DNA from: Alistipes sp. | Lineage (GTDB): Bacteria > Bacteroidota > Bacteroidia > Bacteroidales > Rikenellaceae | Reading direction: 5' to 3' | DNA: 64,000 nucleotides | Assembly (NCBI GenBank): GCA_017531305.1 | Contig: JAFXLG010000013.1 | Location: 35,711-99,710, forward strand | In this document: positions 26,816 through 35,635 of the stretch, piece after piece | Layout: every line of letters starts with the position of its first letter | Position numbering within the stretch: position 1 is the first letter of the stretch | Notes under the pieces: generated by a model | Told to the model about the DNA's origin: nothing | What the model saw: the letters and a program-made list of their open reading frames with translations, nothing else | Databases searched by the model: none | Program-made: the position numbers and the translations under genes

Positions 26816-27742
26816 TTACTTAGCAGGTGCTTTATAATCCAGTCGAAGTGAACACTTCTCGGCGGTAGGGAAATCCTTTGGTACTGCCTGCTTAACTTTG
26901 CCTGTGGCAGCCCACTCCGAACCTCTGAGAAGCAATGTCTGGAAACCTACGCACTGCATAGCTGGATTCTTCTCCAATGTAGGACCTGCATGACCTAACA
27001 TCAGGTGGAAGATACGTGCCTTGCCATAATCTACCGTAAATACCAATGGCTCCTCGCGTCCTGAGCCGCCTGTTTTAGGGTCAGTTGTACCAGAGTAGAG
27101 CAGATCCTTGATGTTGGCAGGACCGCGCATGCGATCATACATCTCGTCCTGAGCGTGACGCCATCCATCGGGCAGACCCTTGGTGATAGGGTGCTTAGAG
27201 TTGCGGCAGTTCATAGGGTACTCTCGCTGCCAGCCGTGCGATCCGCCAGGACCGGGTGAGTTATCCAAAAATGGCTTGCCATCGACCAAGTAGTAGTAAG
27301 GACCAGACTTCTCGTTGCGACCCTCCCAGCCACCTAAGGCTATGATTCGCTGGAACTCCTCCCACTGCGCGAAAGCGTTGTCGGCTGCGTGATAAATCAC
27401 CAGACCTCCACCATTTTGCACATATTTGAGGAATGCATCGTCTGTCTGCTTTGGCCAGCGGTCTCCGTTGTAGTCAAGCACAACCACATCGTAAGCCGAA
27501 AAATCGGGCGTAAACTTAGACATGTCGCCACGCGCAGGAGCTGTAAGGGTGATGTCACACTCGAAGAGTCCCGAATTCTCCAAAATCATCTTAATGGCTT
27601 TATGGCTGACCTGCCAATTATGGTTGTTCTGACCAGATACGATAAGAGCCTTGATCTTGTTGTTCTTAGCTTGGCTTGTTGCGGGCATGAGCAACGAAAT
27701 GATTGCTGTTGCCATAAATAGAAGTTTAAGTAGTGTTTTCAT
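26816..27742 (-). CDS. Secreted ThuA-domain protein
   Basis: A 308-residue protein counted from the ATG at 27742, which gives a clear signal peptide (MKTLLKLLFMATAIISLL, cleavage near TSQA). A longer frame to 27802 runs back into the groL terminator and is unlikely. The rest is a single ThuA domain, a class I glutamine amidotransferase-like fold: KALIVSGQNNHNW, VVLDYNGDRWP, GGGLVIYHAADNAF and RIFHLMLGHAG. ThuA-like proteins are linked to sugar utilisation, but their reaction is poorly defined. It sits downstream of groL; I see no clear promoter of its own. Confidence 0.88.
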   Translation of the reverse strand: MKTLLKLLFMATAIISLLMPATSQAKNNKIKALIVSGQNNHNWQVSHKAIKMILENSGLFECDITLTAPARGDMSKFTPDFSAYDVVVLDYNGDRWPKQTDDAFLKYVQNGGGLVIYHAADNAFAQWEEFQRIIALGGWEGRNEKSGPYYYLVDGKPFLDNSPGPGGSHGWQREYPMNCRNSKHPITKGLPDGWRHAQDEMYDRMRGPANIKDLLYSGTTDPKTGGSGREEPLVFTVDYGKARIFHLMLGHAGPTLEKNPAMQCVGFQTLLLRGSEWAATGKVKQAVPKDFPTAEKCSLRLDYKAPAK

Positions 27743-27770
27743 AAAAAATCGGTTTTGATGTAAAATTACA

Positions 27771-27808
27771 AAAAAACGTGTTACCCGCCAAATGAGTAAC
27801 ACGTTTTT
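27771..27808 (-). terminator. Terminator of the groES-groL operon
   Basis: A 13-bp inverted repeat (AAAAACGTGTTAC ending at 27784; GTAACACGTTTTT at 27796-27808), flanked by A/T runs in both directions. On the minus strand it follows groL and precedes the ThuA-domain gene. Confidence 0.82.
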
Positions 27809-27877
27809 CTTATGTTTTATACGTTAAGCAACCCTTTTCTTGGTCGCAAATCATATTTAAATTGCCTTTCTCCGAGA

Positions 27878-29515
<1,638 letters not shown>

Positions 29516-29541
29516 TTAAGTTTTAAAATTTAAACATTTTG

Positions 29542-29811
29542 TTAGCAGATAGCCAAGATATCGCTCTGCTTCATGATGAGGTAGTCAACACCGTCAACAT
29601 TGATCTCGGTACCAGCATACTTGCCGTAGAGAACCTGATCGCCCTCTTTTACCTCCATCTTAACCTCTGCTGTGCCTGGACCTACAGCGATAACCTTACC
29701 CATAAGTGGCTTCTCCTTTGCTGTGTCTGGAATGAACAGACCGCCTGCGGTCTTCTCCTCTGCCGCATTTGGCAATACCAATACGCGGTCTGAAAGTGGT
29801 TTAATTGTCAT
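29542..29811 (-). CDS. groES: Co-chaperonin GroES
   Basis: An 89-residue co-chaperonin. The N-terminal [10 protein letters not shown] strand and mobile loop (residues about 17-32, [16 protein letters not shown]) are visible. It caps GroEL. It is the first gene of the operon. The upstream region lacks a CIRCE element, so HrcA control is not supported here; the nearest good -7 box is about 225 bp upstream. Confidence 0.96.
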   Translation of the reverse strand: MTIKPLSDRVLVLPNAAEEKTAGGLFIPDTAKEKPLMGKVIAVGPGTAEVKMEVKEGDQVLYGKYAGTEINVDGVDYLIMKQSDILAIC

Positions 29812-30035
29812 AGTTTAATAAAGTTTTATATTAGTTTATTGTTTTCTGTTTGGTTTTTGCTCCTTGTGCATCTATCATCATCGAAGCAACGCCTATAATA
29901 TAAGCAACAGGTGTGCCAAACCCCTGATGGCATATATTTTTGTCATATTGCGACTTCTTGGCTGACAATTTGTCACCTTTGTAGATAGATTTCTGCCTCA
30001 AGTGGAATTCTCTGCCATTGATGATGCGAAGTTTG

Positions 30036-30043
30036 CAAAATTA
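30036..30043 (-). promoter_or_regulatory. Candidate -7 box for groES-groL
   Basis: Minus-strand TAATTTTG. It would give a leader of about 215 nt. The long leader and the missing -33 TTG make the call tentative. It is the mirror image of the plus-strand box at 30048-30055. Confidence 0.4.
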
Positions 30044-30047
30044 TTTT

Positions 30048-30055
30048 TAATTTTG
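30048..30055 (+). promoter_or_regulatory. -7 box for the heparinase-II/III-like gene
   Basis: TAATTTTG, 22 bp upstream of the ATG at 30078. With the minus-strand box it forms CAAAATTA-TTTT-TAATTTTG, a perfect palindrome. Confidence 0.6.
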
Positions 30056-30077
30056 AAGCCGAAACCGAAATTTTATT

Positions 30078-31940
30078 ATGAAAAAATTCTTTATTGCTAC
30101 GCTTTTACTCTTTTTTGTGAGTGCGTTGCCTGCTATTGGGCAAAATATAGATTATGAGAAACTCTCGAAACATCCTCGTTTGTTGTTGACGGCAGGCGAT
30201 GTGGGTGCCATGAAGGAGTTCAAGACTCGCTCTGCCAATGCTGCGGCAGTGCATAATAAGATTGTGGCTAAGGCGGATAGTTATTTGGGAGTAGAGCCTG
30301 TCAAGCGTAAGATGATAGGAAGAAGATTACTCTCGGTATCTCGCGAAGCGTTGAAGCGAATTTTCTATCTCTCATACTCTTATGTCATGACCGAGGATAA
30401 GCGTTATGCGGCTCGTGCCGAGCAGGAGATGTTGGCTGTGAGTGAGTTTGAGGATTGGAATCCTTCCCACTTTTTGGACGTAGGCGAGATGACCATGGCT
30501 ATGGCGATAGGTTATGATTGGTTGTATGGCTATCTTTCGCGCCACTCGCGCAGTATTATCGGTACGGCAATCTATGAGAAGGGCTTGAAGGCTTCGGAAA
30601 ATGAGAAGCAAATTTGGTTCTTTAAGGCTGAGAATAATTGGAATCAAGTCTGCAATGCGGGTATGATATATGGAGCGTTGGCTACTATGGAACGCTCGCC
30701 AGAGTATTGCAAGGCTTTGATCGCAAGGTGTCTGGAGTCTAATCCTATTGCGCAAAAGGCGTATAATCCCGATGGAGTATATCCCGAGGGTTATAGTTAT
30801 TGGGACTATGGAACAGGTTTTGAGGTGATGTTGGTTGCGGCATTGCAGTCGGCTTTGGGAACAGATGCAGGTATCGCAGCCCAGCAGAGCTTTATGAAGA
30901 GTGCCGAGTTTATGACCTATATGGTGGCTCCATCAGGCATGTGTTATAATTTTGCCGATTCAGGTTCTTCTACAGCGAGTGTTGCATCGAAGTATTGGTT
31001 TGCGCGTCAAACAAAAAACAGCGCAATAGTAGTGACAGATGAGATGATGATTAAGCAGGGTCGTATTCCAGAAGATAGACTTTTACCTATCTACATGATT
31101 TTTGGCTCTTCACTTAATTTCGATAAGGTTAACATGCCAAAGAATAAGGTGTGGGTAGGTCGTGGCGAGGTTCCAGTATATATTTATCGTAGCGGCTGGA
31201 ATTCGAAGGATGACTCATATTTTGCTATCAAGGGCGGTCATGCCTCAACAAATCATGCTCATATGGATGCTGGCTCGTTTGTCTATGAGAAGGATGGCGT
31301 GCGTTGGGCTATTGACTTGGGAATGCACGACTATAACCGTCTGGAGCAGGCTGGCGTGGATTTGTGGAATCGTGGACAGGAGAGTGGCAGATGGGACGTA
31401 TTCCGTATCGGTGTTCAGTCTCATAATGTCTTGACCATCAATGGCAAGAATCATAATGTTAAGGGTGTTGCTGAGATTACCGATCATGGCGAGACCTCTA
31501 AACTCAAATATGTGGAACTCGATCTCACGCCTACATTTAAGGGTCAAGCCGAGCAGGTGTCACGCCGTGCAGAGTTGGATAAGAATGATAATTTGACAAT
31601 TATAGACCATGTTGTTTTGGGGGCAGAGCCTGCTGTGCTGGAGTGGAAAATCGCTACTAAGGCTCAAGCGGAGATCATATCGCCTAATATGATTATGCTC
31701 ACACAGGATGGCAAGACTATGTATCTGAAGTTACGCTCAAAGCTCCCTGCCGAGGCAAAAATCTGGCAGCCACATAACTATAAGCCTTATGAGATCAAGG
31801 ATGAGGGCGTGAGTAGAGTTGGTTTTGTATTGGAGATTAAGGATGGTCAGATGGCAGATATCGAGGTTAATATCTCTCCAGAGAAGGGGAAGAAGGGCTT
31901 TAAGCTTCCAAAACTCAATGTGCTTAAACGTAAAAAGTAA
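30078..31940 (+). CDS. Heparinase II/III-like polysaccharide lyase, secreted
   Basis: A 620-residue protein with a signal peptide (cleavage near AIGQ, residue 22). The N-terminal half is an (alpha/alpha) toroid (YPEGYSYWDYGTGFEVMLVAAL region around residue 235), followed by a beta-sandwich domain with GGHASTNHAHMDAGSFVYEKDGVRWAIDLG, the block that defines heparinase II/III C-terminal domains. Such enzymes cleave uronic acid-containing polysaccharides by beta-elimination; heparin/heparan sulfate, alginate or other substrates cannot be told apart here. It is a single-gene unit. A GH88 enzyme that could process unsaturated products lies about 4.5 kb upstream. Confidence 0.88.
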   Translation: MKKFFIATLLLFFVSALPAIGQNIDYEKLSKHPRLLLTAGDVGAMKEFKTRSANAAAVHNKIVAKADSYLGVEPVKRKMIGRRLLSVSREALKRIFYLSYSYVMTEDKRYAARAEQEMLAVSEFEDWNPSHFLDVGEMTMAMAIGYDWLYGYLSRHSRSIIGTAIYEKGLKASENEKQIWFFKAENNWNQVCNAGMIYGALATMERSPEYCKALIARCLESNPIAQKAYNPDGVYPEGYSYWDYGTGFEVMLVAALQSALGTDAGIAAQQSFMKSAEFMTYMVAPSGMCYNFADSGSSTASVASKYWFARQTKNSAIVVTDEMMIKQGRIPEDRLLPIYMIFGSSLNFDKVNMPKNKVWVGRGEVPVYIYRSGWNSKDDSYFAIKGGHASTNHAHMDAGSFVYEKDGVRWAIDLGMHDYNRLEQAGVDLWNRGQESGRWDVFRIGVQSHNVLTINGKNHNVKGVAEITDHGETSKLKYVELDLTPTFKGQAEQVSRRAELDKNDNLTIIDHVVLGAEPAVLEWKIATKAQAEIISPNMIMLTQDGKTMYLKLRSKLPAEAKIWQPHNYKPYEIKDEGVSRVGFVLEIKDGQMADIEVNISPEKGKKGFKLPKLNVLKRKK

Positions 31941-32067
31941 TGTTCTTAGTCATTAGATTAAGGTGTGGTTTAAATACAATCTCCTTGTTGTAAGTCTGCG
32001 GCGGGGAGATTTTTTATTGAGGTAAAGGGTGCAGAGTCAAAATTTTTGAAAGATTTTTCGGGATTTA

Positions 32068-32099
32068 TTTGCAAAAGCGAATAAATCGCCCTATATTTG
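32068..32099 (+). promoter_or_regulatory. Promoter of tRNA-His
   Basis: TTTG (32068-32071), 20-bp spacer, TATATTTG (32092-32099): a textbook Bacteroidota promoter, 30 bp before the tRNA. Confidence 0.82.
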
Positions 32100-32129
32100 C
32101 ACACCGATTTGAGAGATCAAGTCGAACAT

Positions 32130-32204
32130 GGTGGATGTAGCTCAGCTGGTTAGAGTGCCGGATTGTGGTTCCGAAGGTCGTGGGTTCGAACCCCATCTTC
32201 CACC
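32130..32204 (+). tRNA. tRNA-His (GTG anticodon)
   Basis: Cloverleaf with acceptor GTGGATG preceded by the extra G (position -1) that pairs with C73, D-arm GCTC/GAGT, anticodon stem CCGGA/TCCGA-type with anticodon GTG at 32165-32167, and a T-arm with loop TTCGAAC. The CCA end is not encoded. The acceptor has one U-U mismatch (position 6 with 67). Isolated tRNA with its own promoter and terminator. Confidence 0.95.
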
Positions 32205-32215
32205 CTCAAATGCAG

Positions 32216-32247
32216 AAAACGCTTGGAGATTTCCAAGCGTTTTTTTT
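32216..32247 (+). terminator. Terminator of tRNA-His
   Basis: AAAACGCTTGGA (32216-32227) and TCCAAGCGTTTT (32232-32243) form a 12-bp perfect stem with a GATT loop, followed by more T. Confidence 0.9.
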
Positions 32248-32264
32248 GTGTCCGTATTTTTGCC

Positions 32265-32301
32265 GTTAACATTTGTTAACATTAGTTAACACTTTGTTAA
32301 A
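32265..32301 (+). repeat. Helically phased GTTAAC boxes upstream of the TlpA-like gene
   Basis: GTTAAC starts at 32265, 32275 and 32285, exactly 10 bp apart, followed by GTTAAA at 32296. Each is a 6-bp palindrome (half sites TTAA). They lie 23-59 bp upstream of the -7 box of the TlpA-like gene, a good position for a DNA-binding regulator. Confidence 0.7.
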
Positions 32302-32323
32302 CCTTTTTAGTTAGATTACCCCT

Positions 32324-32331
32324 TAACTTTG
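32324..32331 (+). promoter_or_regulatory. -7 box of the TlpA-like gene
   Basis: TAACTTTG matches TAnnTTTG, 36 bp upstream of the ATG. Confidence 0.65.
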
Positions 32332-32367
32332 CAGGGAAAAATTATGTGCTAACTAAAAATTAAACGT

Positions 32368-33435
32368 ATGAAAAATTATCTGTTTTGTGCGCTTCTGATC
32401 CTTGTGATGGTCGGTTGCGGAAATTCCACAAAGTACACTATTTCATCTTCCGCTGAGCAGCTTGCTGGTATGGAGATGGCGTATTTGGGAATAGAAGAGG
32501 GTCGTGAACTGAAGTTCGTTGATTCGGTGGCGATAGTGGGTAACTCTTTCAGGATGACAGGCGAGGTTGCAGAGCCATATCCTGCCTATATCACATTCCG
32601 TGATGTGAGTGGAGAGTGGGGCGAGAGGATTCGTACTTTTGTTGAGGCTGGAGATATCGAGATTGTTCAAAAGTTGGGGGCTTTACGCGCTGTCGGCACA
32701 CCATATAATGATAGAAGTACGGCAGTTAGAGTTCGTGTGGATGAGATGTTCGCGGAGGCGCGAGCTGAAGGTAGTGAAGATTTAACTCCAATCTTGACAT
32801 ATTATTATAGCGCAGTAAAAGAGAATGCTGGCGATATGGTTGGTTGGGATCTTTTCCAGAATCACCATTTCTTATTCAAACCTCAGCAGACTTTGGATAT
32901 GATTAACGCCATGCCAGAATCTAAACAAGAGACCTTTGCCAAGCAAAAAAAATTTGCGGAGCACGCTTTAAAGGTAGAACCAGGGAATCCATATATAGAC
33001 ATTACTGATCAGGGCGATTCTAAGGGTAAAAGATCGCTGACTCCCGAAGGTAAGGTCTTGACTCTTAAGAGCGTGGTCGAGAATCCTCGGAATAGATATG
33101 TCCTTTTGGAGTTTTGGGCTTCGTGGTGCGGTCCATGCATGGCTGATGCGCCCAATTTAGTAGCGGCATACGAGAAGTACCATAAACAGGGTTTTGAGAT
33201 CTATGCCGTATCTTTTGATGGTGATCGTGATAGTTGGCTTGAGGCAATCAAAGAGAATGGTTTACGTTGGTTGCACGTGAGCTCCCTTACGAGTTGGAAC
33301 ACTCAGAGCAGAATAGATTATGCAGTAAACGGCATTCCTACTAATTTCCTGATAGATTGTGCGACTGGTAAGATCATAGCGAAAGATCTGCGTGATATGG
33401 CTTTGGGCGAGAAGCTGGAGGAATTATATAAATGA
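32368..33435 (+). CDS. TlpA-like thioredoxin-fold lipoprotein (DUF4369-type N-terminus)
   Basis: A 355-residue lipoprotein (lipobox MVGC, C17). Residues about 20-130 resemble the beta-rich DUF4369 domain found in front of Bacteroidota TlpA proteins. The C-terminal thioredoxin domain has the redox motif WCGPC with C254 and C257, preceded by VLLEFWAS, and the cis-Pro region is GIPTNFLID. It probably reduces or isomerises disulfides in the periplasm or at the outer membrane. It is monocistronic, with three phased GTTAAC boxes upstream of the promoter and a terminator after the stop. Confidence 0.9.
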   Translation: MKNYLFCALLILVMVGCGNSTKYTISSSAEQLAGMEMAYLGIEEGRELKFVDSVAIVGNSFRMTGEVAEPYPAYITFRDVSGEWGERIRTFVEAGDIEIVQKLGALRAVGTPYNDRSTAVRVRVDEMFAEARAEGSEDLTPILTYYYSAVKENAGDMVGWDLFQNHHFLFKPQQTLDMINAMPESKQETFAKQKKFAEHALKVEPGNPYIDITDQGDSKGKRSLTPEGKVLTLKSVVENPRNRYVLLEFWASWCGPCMADAPNLVAAYEKYHKQGFEIYAVSFDGDRDSWLEAIKENGLRWLHVSSLTSWNTQSRIDYAVNGIPTNFLIDCATGKIIAKDLRDMALGEKLEELYK

Positions 33436-33456
33436 TAAACTGAGATTTTTTTGTTG

Positions 33457-33494
33457 GAGCTGCTGACTTTTGAGGGTTAGCGGCTCTTTTTTTT
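33457..33494 (+). terminator. Terminator after the TlpA-like gene
   Basis: GAGCTGCTGAC (33457-33467) pairs with GTTAGCGGCTC (33476-33486) with G-U pairs and is followed by eight T. Confidence 0.8.
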
Positions 33495-33522
33495 GAAAAG
33501 CGGAGGGAAAGAGTTATATTTG
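33492..33522 (+). promoter_or_regulatory. Promoter of ruvC
   Basis: TTTG (33492-33495), 19-bp spacer, TATATTTG (33515-33522). Its -33 element overlaps the T-run of the upstream terminator. It supports the ruvC start at 33550. Confidence 0.78.
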
Positions 33523-33549
33523 TCATCGGATAACGCTTTTAGAATTAAG

Positions 33550-34188
33550 ATGAATCAAGAGCAGCCAACATATCGCATTATGGGAATCGACCCAGGTACC
33601 AACTACATGGGTTACGGCATCATTGAGGTTGAGGGCAGTAAGCTTCGCTCGGTGGTGATGGGCGATATAGATCTGCATACGATGAGCGACCCGTATCGTA
33701 AGTTACGATATATATTCGATCGTGTGAGCCGTCTGATTGAGGATTATGATCCCAAAGAGGTAGCTTTGGAATCGCCTTTTTTCGGGACAAATGTCCAAAG
33801 TATGCTCAAGTTGGGACGTGCGCAGGGGGTGGCTATGGCGGCTGCGTTAAGGCATGATAAAGAGGTGTTTGAGTATGCGCCCACGCGAGTAAAGCAGGCA
33901 ATTACAGGATCGGGAGCAGCGTCCAAAGAGCAGGTGGCGGCAATCGTCAAGCGAATGTTGAAATTAGAGTATATGCCTCGCCGACTGGATGCTACGGATG
34001 GTATGGCGGTGGCGATGTGCCACTATTTTACAGCACGTACCCCTATCTCACAGGCTATGGGCACAGCTCGGGTCAAAGGCTTGTGCGGAGGCAAAAAGGC
34101 TGCAAAAGGTACGACTTCGTGGGAGACCTTCCTGAGGCAAAACCCCGAACGTAAGGTGGGAGATACCTCGGCGACTAAAAAGAAGTAG
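33550..34188 (+). CDS. ruvC: Crossover junction endodeoxyribonuclease RuvC
   Basis: A 212-residue Holliday junction resolvase counted from ATG 33550; the promoter lies inside any longer frame. The RNase H-like core has the acidic residues expected: D14 in GIDPGT, Glu in ALESPFFG, and Asp in the DATDGMAVAMCH segment. The C-terminus carries a Lys/Gly-rich extension (residues about 165-212) beyond the usual 170-residue enzyme. RuvC cuts four-way junctions together with RuvAB; ruvA is 27 kb away in this window, so the ruv genes are scattered. Confidence 0.94.
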   Translation: MNQEQPTYRIMGIDPGTNYMGYGIIEVEGSKLRSVVMGDIDLHTMSDPYRKLRYIFDRVSRLIEDYDPKEVALESPFFGTNVQSMLKLGRAQGVAMAAALRHDKEVFEYAPTRVKQAITGSGAASKEQVAAIVKRMLKLEYMPRRLDATDGMAVAMCHYFTARTPISQAMGTARVKGLCGGKKAAKGTTSWETFLRQNPERKVGDTSATKKK

Positions 34189-34217
34189 CGTCATAGGTTT
34201 TATTTTTCCCAAAAATG

Positions 34218-34225
34218 TATATTTG
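34218..34225 (+). promoter_or_regulatory. -7 box of tRNA-Ala
   Basis: TATATTTG, 12 bp upstream of the tRNA; no clear TTG upstream. Confidence 0.65.
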
Positions 34226-34237
34226 CACCGTCAAGGA

Positions 34238-34311
34238 GGGGGATTAGCTCAGCTGGTTAGAGCGCTTGCATGGCATGCAAGAGGTCATGAGTTCGAATCT
34301 CATATTCTCCA
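34238..34311 (+). tRNA. tRNA-Ala (GGC anticodon)
   Basis: Cloverleaf with acceptor GGGGGAT/ATTCTCC (two G-U pairs), D-arm GCTC/GAGC, anticodon stem CTTGC/GCAAG with anticodon GGC at 34272-34274, and T-arm ATGAG/CTCAT with loop TTCGAAT. CCA is not encoded. Confidence 0.95.
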
Positions 34312-34320
34312 CATCGAGCA

Positions 34321-34358
34321 ATAAGGCTTCCGAAATCATCTATCGGAAGCCTTATTTT
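34321..34358. terminator. Bidirectional terminator between tRNA-Ala and coaD
   Basis: A 13-bp perfect inverted repeat, ATAAGGCTTCCGA (34321-34333) and TCGGAAGCCTTAT (34343-34355), then TTT. It ends the plus-strand tRNA unit and lies right after the coaD stop on the minus strand. Confidence 0.82.
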
Positions 34359-34826
34359 CTATCTATAATCCTCTATATTGATCCCTTCGGGCATCATTTC
34401 GCTGACATCTCTTTCGAAGTTAAGCAACTCCCTCACGGTAGAAGATGCGATATCGGTGAGATGTGGCGGGGTGAAGAGTATGACTGTAGTTATATCGGGG
34501 AAGATGCGGCGATTGATCTGCGCCATGGTGCGCTCGTACTCAAAATCTACGGTATTCCTCACCCCTCGGATGATTGCCGTAGCACCTACCTCCTGAGCAA
34601 ACTCTCCCGTCAGTGTGTTGTACGATTTGCACTCGATGCGAGGGTTGTCGCGGTATAGATCTTCGATTAGGCGCAGGCGATTCTCTACACTCAGCAATGA
34701 GCGTTTGTTGAGGTTGTCGCCGATGGCTATTACAACCTTGTCGAAAATTGTCAGAGCCTCATCTACAACGGCTTGGTGTCCTCGAGTGAATGGATCAAAC
34801 GATCCTGGGAATATGGCGATTTTCAT
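34359..34826 (-). CDS. coaD: Phosphopantetheine adenylyltransferase
   Basis: A 155-residue nucleotidyltransferase catalysing the fourth step of CoA synthesis. The FPGSFDPFTRGH motif (T/HxGH at residues 14-17) opens the protein, and the ISSTVRELL-type motif (here IASSTVRELL) closes the active site. It is the last gene of a six-gene minus-strand operon and is the second CoA-pathway gene in the window after coaBC. Confidence 0.96.
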   Translation of the reverse strand: MKIAIFPGSFDPFTRGHQAVVDEALTIFDKVVIAIGDNLNKRSLLSVENRLRLIEDLYRDNPRIECKSYNTLTGEFAQEVGATAIIRGVRNTVDFEYERTMAQINRRIFPDITTVILFTPPHLTDIASSTVRELLNFERDVSEMMPEGINIEDYR

Positions 34827-34829
34827 ATC

Positions 34830-35633
34830 TTAGAGATTAGTTTTCTTTTGTGATGTATTTTGTAACTCCAAAGTCTCGATTGTTTTGGCAATTTTGTCGG
34901 CGAGCGAGACAAAATAGTTCTTCTCTCCTATGCGCGAGACGGATGTTACTCCTTGATATGTGACAGTCAGTACTTCATCGGCATTGGCTATATCGGAGAG
35001 TGAAATCCTCTCATAAGTAACATTCAATCCGCTTAGCTCTGCAGCTTGCTCTAAAAGCATACACTCCACCGACCACAACGAGGGCGAAGGCATCCGAAGT
35101 GTGTAATTCTTGATCGTGGCAACCGGGCGCAAAGGATCTTCTACCACCAAACCCGAACTGTCGATCATAATAGATTCGTGATAACCATCTACGAGTGCCA
35201 TCTGATGTGCCAGATCGTAGCTTGCTTTACGAGCCGAGGAGGGTAGTGCGCTCATCGCCACATCCATCTCGATGCATTTGATAACAGGGCGCAGGCTACG
35301 CAAAACGTAACCCGCATAGAAACTCACCTCTCCAACGTGTATTGAGTAATCTCCCGAAGCATAGAGGCGTAATATTACACATATCGAAACATTGCGCGAA
35401 AGGCGCGAAGTGTCGAGCAGTTGATAAATCTCTTTGCTGATTTTTTTCTCCGTAAGTGTGGTTTTCGTCTGCCAAATGCTCTCTGCCATCGTGGTGAGGA
35501 TCTCGATGTGATGCCCCAGATAGCGAGGCTGGTAGTTTAAGGTATGTATGTTCTGATATAGATACACCTGATCGGGTAGCTGCAAATTTTGCAACTCCCC
35601 ATTGTATATCATATATCTCTGATGCGAGGACAC
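34830..35633 (-). CDS. Divergent class-IV aminotransferase-like protein
   Basis: A 267-residue protein that resembles PLP fold-type IV enzymes (branched-chain aminotransferase, aminodeoxychorismate lyase). The likely PLP lysine is K136 in PSSARKASYDLAHQMA, followed by DGYHESIMIDSSGLVVED, which matches the GxDEaLLLDxxGxVxE pattern of the family with His in place of the usual Asp. The usual TP-x-G stretch appears as MPSPSLWSVECMLLEQA, without the conserved Gly of LxGxTR, so activity is uncertain. It lies between holA and coaD with 2- and 3-bp gaps. An ADC lyase (PabC) role is possible, not shown. Confidence 0.65.
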   Translation of the reverse strand: MSSHQRYMIYNGELQNLQLPDQVYLYQNIHTLNYQPRYLGHHIEILTTMAESIWQTKTTLTEKKISKEIYQLLDTSRLSRNVSICVILRLYASGDYSIHVGEVSFYAGYVLRSLRPVIKCIEMDVAMSALPSSARKASYDLAHQMALVDGYHESIMIDSSGLVVEDPLRPVATIKNYTLRMPSPSLWSVECMLLEQAAELSGLNVTYERISLSDIANADEVLTVTYQGVTSVSRIGEKNYFVSLADKIAKTIETLELQNTSQKKTNL

Positions 35634-35635
35634 GT

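Noticed and set aside
27743-27802. N-terminal extension of the ThuA-domain protein
   Set aside because: The extra 20 residues run through the groL terminator stem and hide the clear signal peptide that starts at 27742.
29812-30035. CIRCE heat-shock operator upstream of groES
   Set aside because: No copy of the TTAGCACTC-N9-GAGTGCTAA pattern is present; only a short TGACA-ATT-TGTCA palindrome near 29964 is seen, which is too weak to call.
33493-33549. N-terminal extension of RuvC
   Set aside because: The ruvC promoter lies within this stretch, so it cannot be translated from the main transcript.
34830-35633. DUF3822 family protein, a frequent neighbour of coaD in Bacteroidota
   Set aside because: The sequence shows class-IV aminotransferase-like motifs (K136 region, DGYHESIMID) rather than the actin-like DUF3822 pattern.
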